A stretch of 34,465 nt of DNA from positions 1 through 34,465 of the forward strand of contig DCFP01000011.1 in NCBI GenBank assembly GCA_002319925.1. The letters run 5' to 3'. The stretch's first letter is position 1. Each line of letters begins with the position of its first letter. This DNA is from Holophagaceae bacterium UBA1801 (GTDB lineage: Bacteria; Acidobacteriota; Holophagae; Holophagales; Holophagaceae). Under the pieces are notes generated by a model. It made no database searches. It was not told the origin of the DNA and saw nothing but the letters and a program-made list of their open reading frames with translations. A program made the translations under genes and the position numbers. Of this stretch, positions 7,197 through 14,571 are shown one piece after another.

Positions 7197-7966
7197 AGCG
7201 CTGGGTGATAGCCGCCCTCCGGCTCTGGCCCGTTTTCCTGCTCCTGGCCGCCGGCATCGCACTGCATGCCCAGCAGCCCGCCCAGGCGAGCCTGCCCACG
7301 GTCACCGTGGACTTCGGCAAGACGCCCCAAGGCCCCGGCCTGAGTTCGACCCTTCAGGCCATGCTGGTGCTGACAGTGCTGACCCTGGCCCCGACCATCC
7401 TTGTCACCACCACTTGCTTCACCCGCATCGCGGTGGTGCTCCAGTTCCTGCGCCAGGGCATGGGCACCCAGCAGGCCCCCTCGAACCAGGTGCTCATAAG
7501 CCTCTCGCTGGTGCTCACCTTCTTCGTGATGGCGCCCGTGGGACGCGAGATCAACAACACCGTGCTCCAGCCCCTGAACCGCAACGAACTCACCGTGGAC
7601 CAGGCCATGACCAAGGCGGCGGCGCCGCTGAAGGTCTTCATGCTCAAGCACACACGGAAGAAAGATCTTTCTCTCTTCATCAACATCGCAAAGACTCCGC
7701 CACCCCAGACCAAGGCCGATGTGCCGCTCGAAGTGCTCGTCCCCGCATTCCTCATCAGCGAACTCAAGACCGCCTTCGAGATCGGATTCCTGATCTTCCT
7801 GCCCTTCCTGATCGTGGACATGGTCGTGGCCAGCGTGCTCCTCAGCATGGGCATGATGATGCTGCCCCCCGTGTCCATCTCCCTTCCCTTCAAGGTGCTG
7901 CTGTTCGTGCTTGTGGACGGCTGGTACCTGATCGTGGGCTCGCTGGTGCGGGGGTATACGGGATGA
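7193..7966 (+). CDS. fliP: Flagellar type III export gate protein FliP
   Basis: 257 residues, full length for FliP, with a cleavable-type N-terminus (basic M-K-R-W, hydrophobic core, A-L-H-A-Q). The family signatures are present: F-T-R-I-A-V-V-L-Q-F-L-R-Q-G-M-G-T-Q-Q-A-P-x-N in the first half, and the highly conserved P-A-F-L-I-S-E-L-K-T-A-F-E-I-G-F with M-M-M-L-P-P further on. FliP forms the pentameric core of the export gate with FliQ and FliR. Translation is probably coupled to fliO through the 4-base overlap. A repeat element separates it from fliQ. Confidence 0.97.
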   Translation: MKRWVIAALRLWPVFLLLAAGIALHAQQPAQASLPTVTVDFGKTPQGPGLSSTLQAMLVLTVLTLAPTILVTTTCFTRIAVVLQFLRQGMGTQQAPSNQVLISLSLVLTFFVMAPVGREINNTVLQPLNRNELTVDQAMTKAAAPLKVFMLKHTRKKDLSLFINIAKTPPPQTKADVPLEVLVPAFLISELKTAFEIGFLIFLPFLIVDMVVASVLLSMGMMMLPPVSISLPFKVLLFVLVDGWYLIVGSLVRGYTG

Positions 7967-7976
7967 GAGAAAAGGG

Positions 7977-8073
7977 GTCAGTGGTCGGTGGCCAGTGGCC
8001 AGTAAAAAAGCCCGCGGCCTCTGGCCGCGATCATTTCATCACTGACCACTGACCACTGACCACTGACCACTGC
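7977..8073 (+). repeat. Heptad-repeat hairpin element, copy 1 (between fliP and fliQ)
   Basis: The left arm is four heptads (GTCAGTG, GTCGGTG, GCCAGTG, GCCAGT; 7977-8003). The right arm is four exact ACTGACC heptads plus ACTGC (8041-8073). The two arms are complementary, allowing G-T pairs. Between them lies AGTAAAAAAG and a GC-rich hairpin, CGCGGCC (8013-8019) with GGCCGCG (8023-8029) and a TCT loop. The element sits inside an operon and stops just before the fliQ ribosome-binding site. Confidence 0.85.
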
Positions 8074-8084
8074 AGGAGACACCC

Positions 8085-8363
8085 ATGAACGAACTCGTCA
8101 TCGTCGATCTGGCCCGGGATGCCCTGCGCACGGCCCTCTACGTGGCTGCGCCCGCACTCATCGTCTCCATGATCGTGGGTCTGTCCATCTCCATCTTCCA
8201 GGTGGTCACCAGCCTGCAGGACCCCACCGTGGCCTTCGTGCCCAAGGTCCTGGCCGTGATGGTCGTCGTGGTGTTGAGCTTCCCCTGGATGATGCGCGTC
8301 CTCGGCACCTTCACCACCCGCATGTTCACCCAGTTCAACCAGATCGTGCAGCAATTGCCATGA
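8085..8363 (+). CDS. fliQ: Flagellar type III export gate protein FliQ
   Basis: 92 residues with two membrane hairpin helices, the family's usual length. The conserved core is P-A-L-I-V-S-M-I-V-G-L-S-I-S-I-F-Q-V-V-T-S-L-Q-D-P-T-V-A-F-V-P-K, covering the Q-x-x-T-x-x-x-D/E-x-T-L/V-x-F-x-P-K signature. FliQ packs around the FliP/FliR core of the export gate in the inner membrane. A clear AGGAGA (8074-8079) lies upstream of the ATG, downstream of the repeat element. It is flanked on both sides by copies of that element. Confidence 0.96.
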   Translation: MNELVIVDLARDALRTALYVAAPALIVSMIVGLSISIFQVVTSLQDPTVAFVPKVLAVMVVVVLSFPWMMRVLGTFTTRMFTQFNQIVQQLP

Positions 8364-8365
8364 AT

Positions 8366-8469
8366 GCAGTGGTCGGTGGTCAGTGGCTAGTGGCCAGTAA
8401 AAAGGGCCCGCGGCCTGCGGCCGCGCTCATCACTTAACTGACCACTGACCACCGACCCCTGACCACTAC
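8366..8469 (+). repeat. Heptad-repeat hairpin element, copy 2 (between fliQ and fliR)
   Basis: Same architecture as copy 1. The left arm has GTCGGTG, GTCAGTG, GCTAGTG and GCCAGT; the spacer is AAAAAGGG; the central hairpin is CGCGGCC (8409-8415) with GGCCGCG (8419-8425) and a TGC loop. The right arm is slightly degenerate (ACTGACC, ACTGACC, ACCGACC, CTGACC, ACTAC). It ends two bases before the fliR ATG, leaving no room for a normal ribosome-binding site. Confidence 0.85.
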
Positions 8470-8471
8470 CC

Positions 8472-9254
8472 ATGCCCTCCCTCCTCGCCAATCCTGCGCT
8501 CTGGACCCTGACTCAGGGCAAGGTGCTGGTCTGGCTGCTGGTGCTCACGCGGGTTTCTGGGCTCCTGGCGACGCTGCCGGGCATCGGCCAGGAGCGCATT
8601 CCGCTGCTCGTGCGGGCCTCCGTGGCGATCCTGGTGTCGCTGATCATCGCGCCGGTGGTTCCGCCTCCCGATCAAGCGCCCACGGGCGCCTGGGCCATGG
8701 TGGGGATGATGGCCATCGAGCTGGCCTCGGGGGCGCTGCTGGGCGTGACGGTGTCGTGGATCGTGGAAGCGGTGGGCTTCGCGGGCCAGCTCATGGACTT
8801 CCAGATGGGCTTCTCCTTCGTGCAGTTCATCGACCCGGCCACCTCCCACCCGGTGTCCGTTTCCGGTTCGGTGCTCGGCCAGCTCGTGATCCTGTTCCTC
8901 TTCATCTCGAACCTGCACCACCACATGATCCTGGCCCTCGTGGAGAGCTTCCGGATCCTGCCCATTGGCCACGGCTTTTCCGGCGCACCTCTCGGCCTCG
9001 TGATGATGGTGGGACAGCTCATGGTGCGGGGTCTGCAGCTGGCTTTCCCCATCATGATTTCCCTCTTCTTCGTGGACGTTCTGGAGGGCATCTCCGCCAA
9101 ATTCATGCCCCAGCTCCAGCTCATTCAGTTGGCCTTCCCCCTCAAAATTTCCATCGGTCTCATCATCCTCGGGTTCGTGGTCCGGGAATTCCCCGCCTGG
9201 GTGGTTCCCCTGCTCGAGGCCGCACCCCGCGACGCGCTGCGGCTTTTGAGGTAG
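8472..9254 (+). CDS. fliR: Flagellar type III export gate protein FliR
   Basis: 260 residues with about six membrane helices. Typical features are V-L-T-R-V-S-G-L-L-A-T-L-P-G-I-G near the N-terminus, G-F-A-G-Q-L-M-D-F-Q-M-G-F-S-F-V-Q-F in the middle (family G-x-x-I/L-D-x-Q-x-G-x-x), and F-P-L-K-I-S-I-G-L-I-I-L near the end. FliR is the single-copy plug subunit of the FliPQR gate. The start fits family alignments, but no Shine-Dalgarno sequence is visible because the repeat element abuts the ATG. Translation may depend on coupling or on RNA structure. flhB starts 3 bases after the stop. Confidence 0.95.
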   Translation: MPSLLANPALWTLTQGKVLVWLLVLTRVSGLLATLPGIGQERIPLLVRASVAILVSLIIAPVVPPPDQAPTGAWAMVGMMAIELASGALLGVTVSWIVEAVGFAGQLMDFQMGFSFVQFIDPATSHPVSVSGSVLGQLVILFLFISNLHHHMILALVESFRILPIGHGFSGAPLGLVMMVGQLMVRGLQLAFPIMISLFFVDVLEGISAKFMPQLQLIQLAFPLKISIGLIILGFVVREFPAWVVPLLEAAPRDALRLLR

Positions 9255-9257
9255 GCG

Positions 9258-10316
9258 ATGGCACAGGATCCCAGCCGCACCGAGAAGGCAACCCCCAAAA
9301 GGCGGAGCAAACTCCGGAAGGAAGGCACCGTCCTGCGCTCCCAGGATCTGGATGCGGCGGTCCTACTCTGGGGAAACTTCTTCCTGTTCATGTTCGCGTG
9401 GACCACGACGTTCATGCTCCTGGCGCAGCAGGTGGTCTATTTCCTCAAGAGCACCGCCACCGTGAGCGATCTCTCGTTCACCAATCTCCAGGGCTTCGCT
9501 TGGGGCGTCTTCCTGATCATCCTCAAGGTCCTGCTGCCCTTCTACGCCTTCAACTTCCTGCTGGCCCTGGCGAATCAGTTCCGGCAGCACGGGTTCACGC
9601 CGAACTTCTCCATGCTGAAGCTCAAGTTCGAGAAACTGAATCCGGTGCCAGGTTTCCGGCGTCTCGTGTCCGCGCGCTCCCTGGTGGAAATCCTCAAGAG
9701 CCTCGCCAAGTTCTTCATTCTCGGCTGGGTCGCCTACATGGTCCTAGGCCCCCGCGTGCCCGTCCTGATCTCGACCCTGAAACTTCCCCTGAATCAAGGC
9801 ATCCACTATTTGCAGGAAACCCTCTTCATCCTGTACCGCAATGTGATGATCGCGATGCTCATCCTGGCCTTGGCCGACTGGGCCTACCAGCGCTTCAGTT
9901 TCGAGAAGAGCATCCGCATGACCAAGCAGGAAGTGAAGGACGAAATGAAGGACTCGGAAGGGAACCCGGAGATCAAGAAATTGCAGCGGCAGCAGATGTT
10001 CCAATCCATGCTCCGGCGCATCATTTCCCAGGTTCCCAGGGCGTCCGTGGTCATCACCAACCCCACGCACTTCGCCGTCGCTCTGCGGTACGACGACAAG
10101 TCCGCAGCCCCCATCTGCGTCGCGAAAGGCGTCGATCATTTGGCGCTGAAGATCCGGGAACGGGCTATCAATTCCGGAGTGGCCATTGTGGAAAACCCGC
10201 CCCTGGCGAGATCGCTCTATCGTAGTGTGGATCTGGAGCGGCCCATCCCACCGGAACTCTATCAGGCCGTTGCCCAGGTTCTCGCCTACGTCTACCGCCT
10301 CAAGGGAGCTGCATGA
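9258..10316 (+). CDS. flhB: Flagellar export switch protein FlhB
   Basis: 352 residues. The N-terminus D-P-S-R-T-E-K-A-T-P-K-R-R is the conserved FlhB cytoplasmic start. Four membrane helices follow, then a charged linker (S-I-R-M-T-K-Q-E-V-K-D-E-M-K-D-S-E-G). The cytoplasmic domain carries the autocleavage motif N268-P-T-H271 (V-I-T-N-P-T-H-F-A-V-A-L-R-Y). Cleavage between Asn268 and Pro269 switches export from rod/hook to filament substrates. FlhB wraps around the FliPQR core. It closes the gate operon; the usual partner flhA is not in this window. Confidence 0.97.
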   Translation: MAQDPSRTEKATPKRRSKLRKEGTVLRSQDLDAAVLLWGNFFLFMFAWTTTFMLLAQQVVYFLKSTATVSDLSFTNLQGFAWGVFLIILKVLLPFYAFNFLLALANQFRQHGFTPNFSMLKLKFEKLNPVPGFRRLVSARSLVEILKSLAKFFILGWVAYMVLGPRVPVLISTLKLPLNQGIHYLQETLFILYRNVMIAMLILALADWAYQRFSFEKSIRMTKQEVKDEMKDSEGNPEIKKLQRQQMFQSMLRRIISQVPRASVVITNPTHFAVALRYDDKSAAPICVAKGVDHLALKIRERAINSGVAIVENPPLARSLYRSVDLERPIPPELYQAVAQVLAYVYRLKGAA

Positions 10317-10327
10317 GACGGGCAAAT

Positions 10328-10345
10328 TCGGCATACTCTTTGCTC
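10328..10345 (+). promoter_or_regulatory. Candidate sigma54-type promoter upstream of the response regulator
   Basis: TCGGCATACTCTTTGCTC contains GG (10330-10331) and GC (10342-10343) with the invariant ten-base spacing and a perfect TTGCT -12 box. The -24 box CGGCAT deviates from TGGCAC at two positions. It lies in the 103-bp gap after flhB, about 75 bases before the GTG of the response regulator. It is weaker than the site at 6641. Confidence 0.5.
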
Positions 10346-10419
10346 GGAGGTGATCGCTACCTTCAATTCAGGATTCTGGCCTAGCGGCCGAAAGGTACGC
10401 ATAACGACTCGGGAACCCA

Positions 10420-11067
10420 GTGCCCCCACGCCCCATCGTCCCACCCCACCTTCCGCCCCACCGGCTTCTGCTGGTGGATGATGATCCCGTGCTCCGGGAA
10501 ACCCTTACCGACCTGCTGGAGAACGAGGGTTTCAAGGTCACCAACGCGGCCTCTGGCGAGGAAGCGGAAGAACTCCTGAAGAAATCCAAACCCCCTTATG
10601 ATCTCGTGCTGACGGACCTGGTCATGCCGGGCAAATCCGGCATGGATGTTCTGCAGAAGGCCCTGGAACTCAACCCCAGCTGCACCGTGCTAGTGCTTAG
10701 CGGCTTCGGCAGCGTGCGGGAGGCTACCGAGGCTATGGACCTGGGCGCCTACGGACTGGTCACCAAGCCCTTGCAACTGGATCAGTTCAGGAACACGCTC
10801 CGCCGCCTCATGGAGCGCATCGAACTGGTGACGGAGCGCGATGATCTGAGAGTCAAGGTCAAATCCCTTCAGAGTCGCATCGACACCCTGGAAGCCACGA
10901 AGGGCCGCATGGAAATGCTCGCGACCCGCATCGCGCCGACCTCTGAAAATCCCTCCGAATCCTTGGGAGACCTGGAACGCCTGGCCAACCTGAAGGCCCG
11001 GGGACTGCTCACGGACGAGCAGTTCGAGACCGCGAAGAAGGCGCTCCTGGCGAGGTGGCTCGCGTGA
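10420..11067 (+). CDS. Response regulator with receiver domain, coiled coil and SHOCT tail
   Basis: 215 residues from a GTG with GGGA upstream. The receiver domain (about 15-130) has the acidic pocket D20-D21-D22, phospho-acceptor Asp66 (V-L-T-D-L-V-M-P-G-K-S-G), the switch Ser94 and Lys116 (V-T-K-P). A coiled coil (about 133-165) follows. The C-terminus (about 181-212) reads L-G-D-L-E-R-L-A-N-L-K-A-R-G-L-L-T-D-E-Q-F, a SHOCT domain, usually an oligomerisation module. There is no DNA-binding or enzymatic output domain. The stop overlaps the GTG of the next gene, so the two are translationally coupled. Its place after the flagellar operon suggests a motility or envelope role, but this is inference. 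No partner kinase is nearby. Confidence 0.88.
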   Translation: MPPRPIVPPHLPPHRLLLVDDDPVLRETLTDLLENEGFKVTNAASGEEAEELLKKSKPPYDLVLTDLVMPGKSGMDVLQKALELNPSCTVLVLSGFGSVREATEAMDLGAYGLVTKPLQLDQFRNTLRRLMERIELVTERDDLRVKVKSLQSRIDTLEATKGRMEMLATRIAPTSENPSESLGDLERLANLKARGLLTDEQFETAKKALLARWLA

Positions 11068-12830
11068 GGCCCTTCCCTGCCCTCATGATCATCCCCGCCG
11101 TGATGATCGTGCTTCCGGCGCAGGAGACCAAGCCCCCCGCCGGAAAGATGACGGACGCGGACATCGAAGCCTTCGCCAAGCAGGCCCTGACGCTCCAGGA
11201 CACCGTCGAACAGCGGGAGGCTCTCAACAAGATCCAGGGCTATCGCTTCAAATCCTCCCGGATCAAGGAGCGCGAGTTCGTCCTCTACGCCGAAGGCATC
11301 CTGGAAGACCGCTTGGGCAATACGCCCAGAGCCGCGATCACGCTCCGGAAGCTGGAGGTGGCCTTCCCCCAGTCGCCCTATCTGAATCAGGTCCAGACTA
11401 TCCTGGCCACATCCTCCATCGAGCACAAACGGTATCCGGACGCTGAAAAACGGCTCTGGAAAGCACTGGATTCGGACATCCCCGTGGAAAGCAAGCGGCG
11501 CACCCAGGAGCTGCTGCTGTGGGTACTGGCCGAGCAGAAACGGTGGACCGTGGGCATTCCCATCGTCAAGACTCTGCAACCCTTGGGCTCGGCGAAACCC
11601 TCGGAGCGCGGCCTCGTGGCGATCCTCGAAGTCCTATGCCTGAATGGAGACAAGGACCAGGCCGCGTCCACCCGCAAGGACCTGCAGACCCTGTATCCCA
11701 ACAGCCGGTACACCTCCCGGGCGGATCTGGCCTGGGCGCGGCTGCTGGGCACTACCGGCGATCCCGCGGGGTCCGCCGATGTCTTCCGGCGCATCATCAC
11801 CACGAACGGAGACTCGCCCGAGGCGGACGAAGCACGGTTGGCTCTCATCTCATTGCTCAGCGAAGGCAAGCTCCGCCCGAAGGAAGCCGAAGGCTATCCG
11901 ACACCGGAGAAGCTTCTGGCAGAACTTCGCAAGAACGACCGCAAGGGTGACAAGACGCGGAAAACGTTGCTGCTGGAGCTGCGCCTCCACGTCAACAAAG
12001 CGCAATGGAAGAAAGCCCTGGACTCCGCCGACAAGCTGAAAGAGGCTGGCATCTCGCCCGAGGAAATGGCCGAAGCCGGCAACCTCCGCAACACTGCGCT
12101 CCAGTCATGGGCCCGGCAGCAACTGGACAGCAAGAACATCGAACCCCTGCTGCCCTATCTGGACGAGCCCGGCATCAGCGCCCTCACGGCCGAACAGCGC
12201 ACTACGCTCGTGGGTGTGCTGGTCCAGAAGGGCCTGGCTGATGCGGCTCATACCGTCATTCAGATCGCTCCCGCCAAGGAGAAACCCGGTCTATTGAAAG
12301 TGGCAGCGGAAACCACCTCAGCGGACTCGGATCCCGAAACGGTCCTCAAGATGCTGCCCGCCAAGGGTGAGACGCCGGTCCAGTCCCTGCGGAGAGCCCA
12401 GGCCCTGATCGCCCTGAAACGCTGGAGCGATGCAAAAACGGCGCTGGGGCGGGCACAGCCCGGGCCCGATCGCGTCGCGGCCCTCGTAACCTACTTGCAG
12501 CGGCCGGTGGAAATGAACGAGAACAGCACCGGCCGTTTGAAGGAAGCGGAAGGCTGGCTCGCCAAGCTCGCGGAAAAGGGGCCGGATCGAGAGGCCCTCT
12601 CCATCCTCGTGGCGGATCTGCGAGCCAAGGGTGGAGACTGGAAGGGGGCTCTGGCGCTGTACCCAGCGGATCCCCAGAAGGCCAGCCGGGGTTGGGTGGC
12701 CCTCATGCGCGCCACTTGCCAGGTGAAGCTCAACCTGCGGAACGATGCGAAGATCACGCTGAAAATCGCCGTCAACGAACCCGACTTCAAGATGGAGCGG
12801 GCGACGCTGGGGAAGCAATTGGGAATGTGA
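11064..12830 (+). CDS. Secreted/periplasmic TPR-like repeat protein
   Basis: 588 residues from the GTG at 11064, which overlaps the upstream stop as GTGA, with GAGG eight bases before; a GTG at 11055 is also possible. The N-terminus (M-R-P-F-P-A-L-M-I-I-P-A-V-M-I-V-L-P-A-Q) looks like a signal peptide. The rest is a run of amphipathic helix pairs with TPR character, for example A-E-G-I-L-E-D-R-L-G-N-T-P-R-A-A, F-P-Q-S-P-Y-L-N-Q and Y-P-N-S-R-Y-T-S-R-A-D-L-A-W-A. It ends in further TPR-like helices. Such proteins act as scaffolds for envelope complexes. I cannot name a close family; coupling to the response regulator is the best functional clue. Confidence 0.8.
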   Translation: MRPFPALMIIPAVMIVLPAQETKPPAGKMTDADIEAFAKQALTLQDTVEQREALNKIQGYRFKSSRIKEREFVLYAEGILEDRLGNTPRAAITLRKLEVAFPQSPYLNQVQTILATSSIEHKRYPDAEKRLWKALDSDIPVESKRRTQELLLWVLAEQKRWTVGIPIVKTLQPLGSAKPSERGLVAILEVLCLNGDKDQAASTRKDLQTLYPNSRYTSRADLAWARLLGTTGDPAGSADVFRRIITTNGDSPEADEARLALISLLSEGKLRPKEAEGYPTPEKLLAELRKNDRKGDKTRKTLLLELRLHVNKAQWKKALDSADKLKEAGISPEEMAEAGNLRNTALQSWARQQLDSKNIEPLLPYLDEPGISALTAEQRTTLVGVLVQKGLADAAHTVIQIAPAKEKPGLLKVAAETTSADSDPETVLKMLPAKGETPVQSLRRAQALIALKRWSDAKTALGRAQPGPDRVAALVTYLQRPVEMNENSTGRLKEAEGWLAKLAEKGPDREALSILVADLRAKGGDWKGALALYPADPQKASRGWVALMRATCQVKLNLRNDAKITLKIAVNEPDFKMERATLGKQLGM

Positions 12831-13384
12831 GTCTGCCATGGTTGAGAGGGTGTCTGCAAAATCCCGCGAGCCGCGACGAGCCAAGGCTGGATGCCCCGCA
12901 AGGAAGAGCCTGCAGGGCGATGCGGGTACATCGTCCAAAGGCTCTGACACAGCGGGGCGCCAGCCTTGGCTCGTCCCTCCGGGCTGACGCGGCGGGAACG
13001 CCGGCTCTGGCAAGCAGTGCTTGCCAGGAGCGCAGCCCGGTGGGCTGCGCGATAGCCGCCGTTCCATGCTGTGTCACGCTCCTCGGCGATAGGCCCACTA
13101 GCGCTTTCGTCGCATTCCTTGCCTGGCTCGCCCGGCGCCGCCAGCGCCGCATCGCGCAGGTTTTGTTACCGCCTCTTATTCTCGCAGAGATCACATTTTG
13201 CGAAATGACTCCATTGGACGAGCCGGAGCATCGCCTCTACGCTACGCTGCTTCTTCGCATTCCTGCACGCGCCACAGATGGCGACAACGATCTCCCACTC
13301 GCTGACGACCGCACAATGGACAACGCATGCGGCAGCCGTCAGGATTCGCCACTGTTCCAGCGATCGGTTCAACCACAATCAAAA
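12831..13384. other. 554-bp stretch without a supported gene
   Basis: Open frames exist on both strands, but none has a ribosome-binding site or recognisable domain. The first half is dominated by the palindromic element at 12864-13076, with a further GC-rich part to about 13160. The second half (13160-13384) is less GC-rich and less structured. A 70-codon minus-strand frame there carries two C-x-x-C pairs but starts with TTG and has no clear ribosome-binding site, so it is not called. Confidence 0.6.
12864..13076. repeat. Highly structured palindromic element (nested hairpin plus three-way junction)
   Basis: Part 1 is a nested hairpin. The stem 12875-12890/12960-12975 is a perfect 16 bp. 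It is extended inward by 12893-12899/12952-12958, 12905-12910/12940-12945 and 12918-12922/12929-12933, and outward by 12864-12872/12982-12992 with a GA bulge. Part 2 is a three-way junction: outer stem 12995-13006/13054-13065 (11 of 12 paired) enclosing CTGGCAAG/CTTGCCAG (13007-13014/13020-13027) and GCGCAGCCC/GGGCTGCGC (13030-13038/13042-13050). TGACACAGC (12945-12953) can pair with GCTGTGTCA (13068-13076), competing with an inner stem of part 1. It may be a dispersed palindromic element or a structured RNA. Confidence 0.75.
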
Positions 13385-14251
13385 TTATGAAACCCGCGCA
13401 TAGGCGATTCTCTCGGTTCGTGAAATGTAGAGATTCCGTCTGATCGGCGCGAGGTAGCTGGATTGGAAATAGGATTCGCCCACATCCTCGATCAACTCCA
13501 GGTGATAGGGCTTGACGAACTCAGCGGTATCGGACGGATCAATGCCGAAAACCCAAGGGCTGTTGTTGGCTTCCATGAACATCGTGAGGGTGCTGGCGCC
13601 CGCCGTGGATGAGGTCTTGTCGATCACACGCTTCGGGACATAAGTAAAGACGACTCTGCTCCCCGGTGCGGTCCTGGAGATGAAATCGAAAATCAGATCG
13701 ATCGCCTTGTGGGAGATGTACTGTGTCAAGCCTTCCAGAATGAACAGGACCGGCTTTGCAAGGTCCAGTCCACCCGCCGACAGCGCATCTGCCAATGGCT
13801 GGACGTTGAAGTCCGCAGGGACATAGCGGACATGGTCGGGCAGATGCCCAAGCCATTGCTGGATCCTCTGCTTCTTGATCTTTTGGATGTTCGGCAAATC
13901 GGCTTCGATGACGAGCAGCCGGTCGATGCCTGGAATCCTGTAGGCTCGCGTATCCAGCCCCGCGCCTAGGATCACCACTTGCCCGATGCCATCCGACAGG
14001 GCGGCTTTCAGGGTTTCATCGATGTAACGGGTCCGGCAGATCTGGAGGCCATACACTCCCGGCGCCACTCCGCTGTACATCATCAGGAGAATCTTCCGGA
14101 AGATGGCGGACCGGAGCACGAAGCGGGAGGGCTTGTTCAAGAGGGCCACCACCACCGGATCGTCGAACAGGCGGCGATCCTCCGATTGATAATGCTCGAA
14201 GGCCCGCATCGTCGCCGTGGCAAAGGCCGTCTGACCACTGTTGTTCGGCAT
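13385..14251 (-). CDS. TIGR00027/PPM1-type SAM-dependent methyltransferase, copy 1
   Basis: 288 residues, full length for the TIGR00027 family, related to leucine carboxyl methyltransferases. The SAM-binding motif Q-V-V-I-L-G-A-G-L-D-T-R-A-Y-R is at 91-105, with the motif II acidic residue Glu116 (V-I-E-A-D). F-I-L-E-G-L-T-Q-Y-I is the post-I signature at 170-179. The C-terminal L-E-L-I-E-D-V and E-R-I-A-Y-A-R-V supply the last core strands. Family members methylate small molecules or carboxylates; the substrate is unknown. The ATG at 14251 has GAGGAG upstream. A near-identical but truncated paralogue lies at 22259-23023, and a GlsB-type gene lies just upstream in divergent orientation. Confidence 0.92.
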   Translation of the reverse strand: MPNNSGQTAFATATMRAFEHYQSEDRRLFDDPVVVALLNKPSRFVLRSAIFRKILLMMYSGVAPGVYGLQICRTRYIDETLKAALSDGIGQVVILGAGLDTRAYRIPGIDRLLVIEADLPNIQKIKKQRIQQWLGHLPDHVRYVPADFNVQPLADALSAGGLDLAKPVLFILEGLTQYISHKAIDLIFDFISRTAPGSRVVFTYVPKRVIDKTSSTAGASTLTMFMEANNSPWVFGIDPSDTAEFVKPYHLELIEDVGESYFQSSYLAPIRRNLYISRTERIAYARVS

Positions 14252-14283
14252 GGGACTCCTCTCATCCAGACCTGGGCTGAAGT

Positions 14284-14305
14284 GGAAGGACTGAGTCGTC
14301 CTTCC
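14284..14305. promoter_or_regulatory. Hairpin/palindrome upstream of methyltransferase copy 1
   Basis: A perfect 8-bp inverted repeat, GGAAGGAC and GTCCTTCC, with the six-base loop TGAGTC lies about 33 bases upstream of the methyltransferase ATG. It could be an operator or a leader hairpin. No other signal is clear in the 320-bp divergent gap 14252-14571, apart from the AGGAGG before the GlsB gene. Confidence 0.35.
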
Positions 14306-14571
14306 AAGTCTAGTGAGTTCCGAGGATCAACGGGACCAGGTTTAGCCCTTGATGCCTTTGCGGCCAGCGTGGAAGGTCGTGCGTAGCTCACCGCGCCGGG
14401 TTGATCAGGATGGTGCGAGCGCAGGATCGACCTGACCCCGCGAACAGGCGGCCATCGTGGATTCCCGGAGGGTCATCACTGCGGTCGCCAGGAGGCTGGA
14501 CTCCTATGGTGTCTGGCGCCGATGCCTTGCTGCTATCCTCCATCCAGTTCATTTCCAACAGGAGGTCTTCC

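Noticed and set aside
7977..8469. Possible CRISPR array in the heptad repeats around fliQ
   Set aside because: The repeats are 7-base tandem heptads arranged as inverted arms, with no unique spacers of constant length and no cas genes.
8756..10225. A 489-codon open frame on the plus strand overlapping fliR and flhB
   Set aside because: It is out of frame with two certain flagellar genes, is Arg/Pro/Gly/His-rich as expected for a frame shadow in GC-rich DNA, and shows no domain.
10317..10419. Possible c-di-GMP riboswitch upstream of the response regulator
   Set aside because: A small GGCC-TAGC-GGCC hairpin is present, but the conserved GEMM core bases and the two-helix layout are absent.
12864..13076. 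tRNA or tmRNA in the structured element
   Set aside because: There is no acceptor stem ending in CCA, no T-loop GTTCRA consensus and no anticodon arm geometry.
13166..13378. Minus-strand 70-codon frame with two C-x-x-C pairs in the gene-free region
   Set aside because: It starts with TTG, has no clear ribosome-binding site and no recognisable fold; the cysteines could be chance. Conservation data would be needed.
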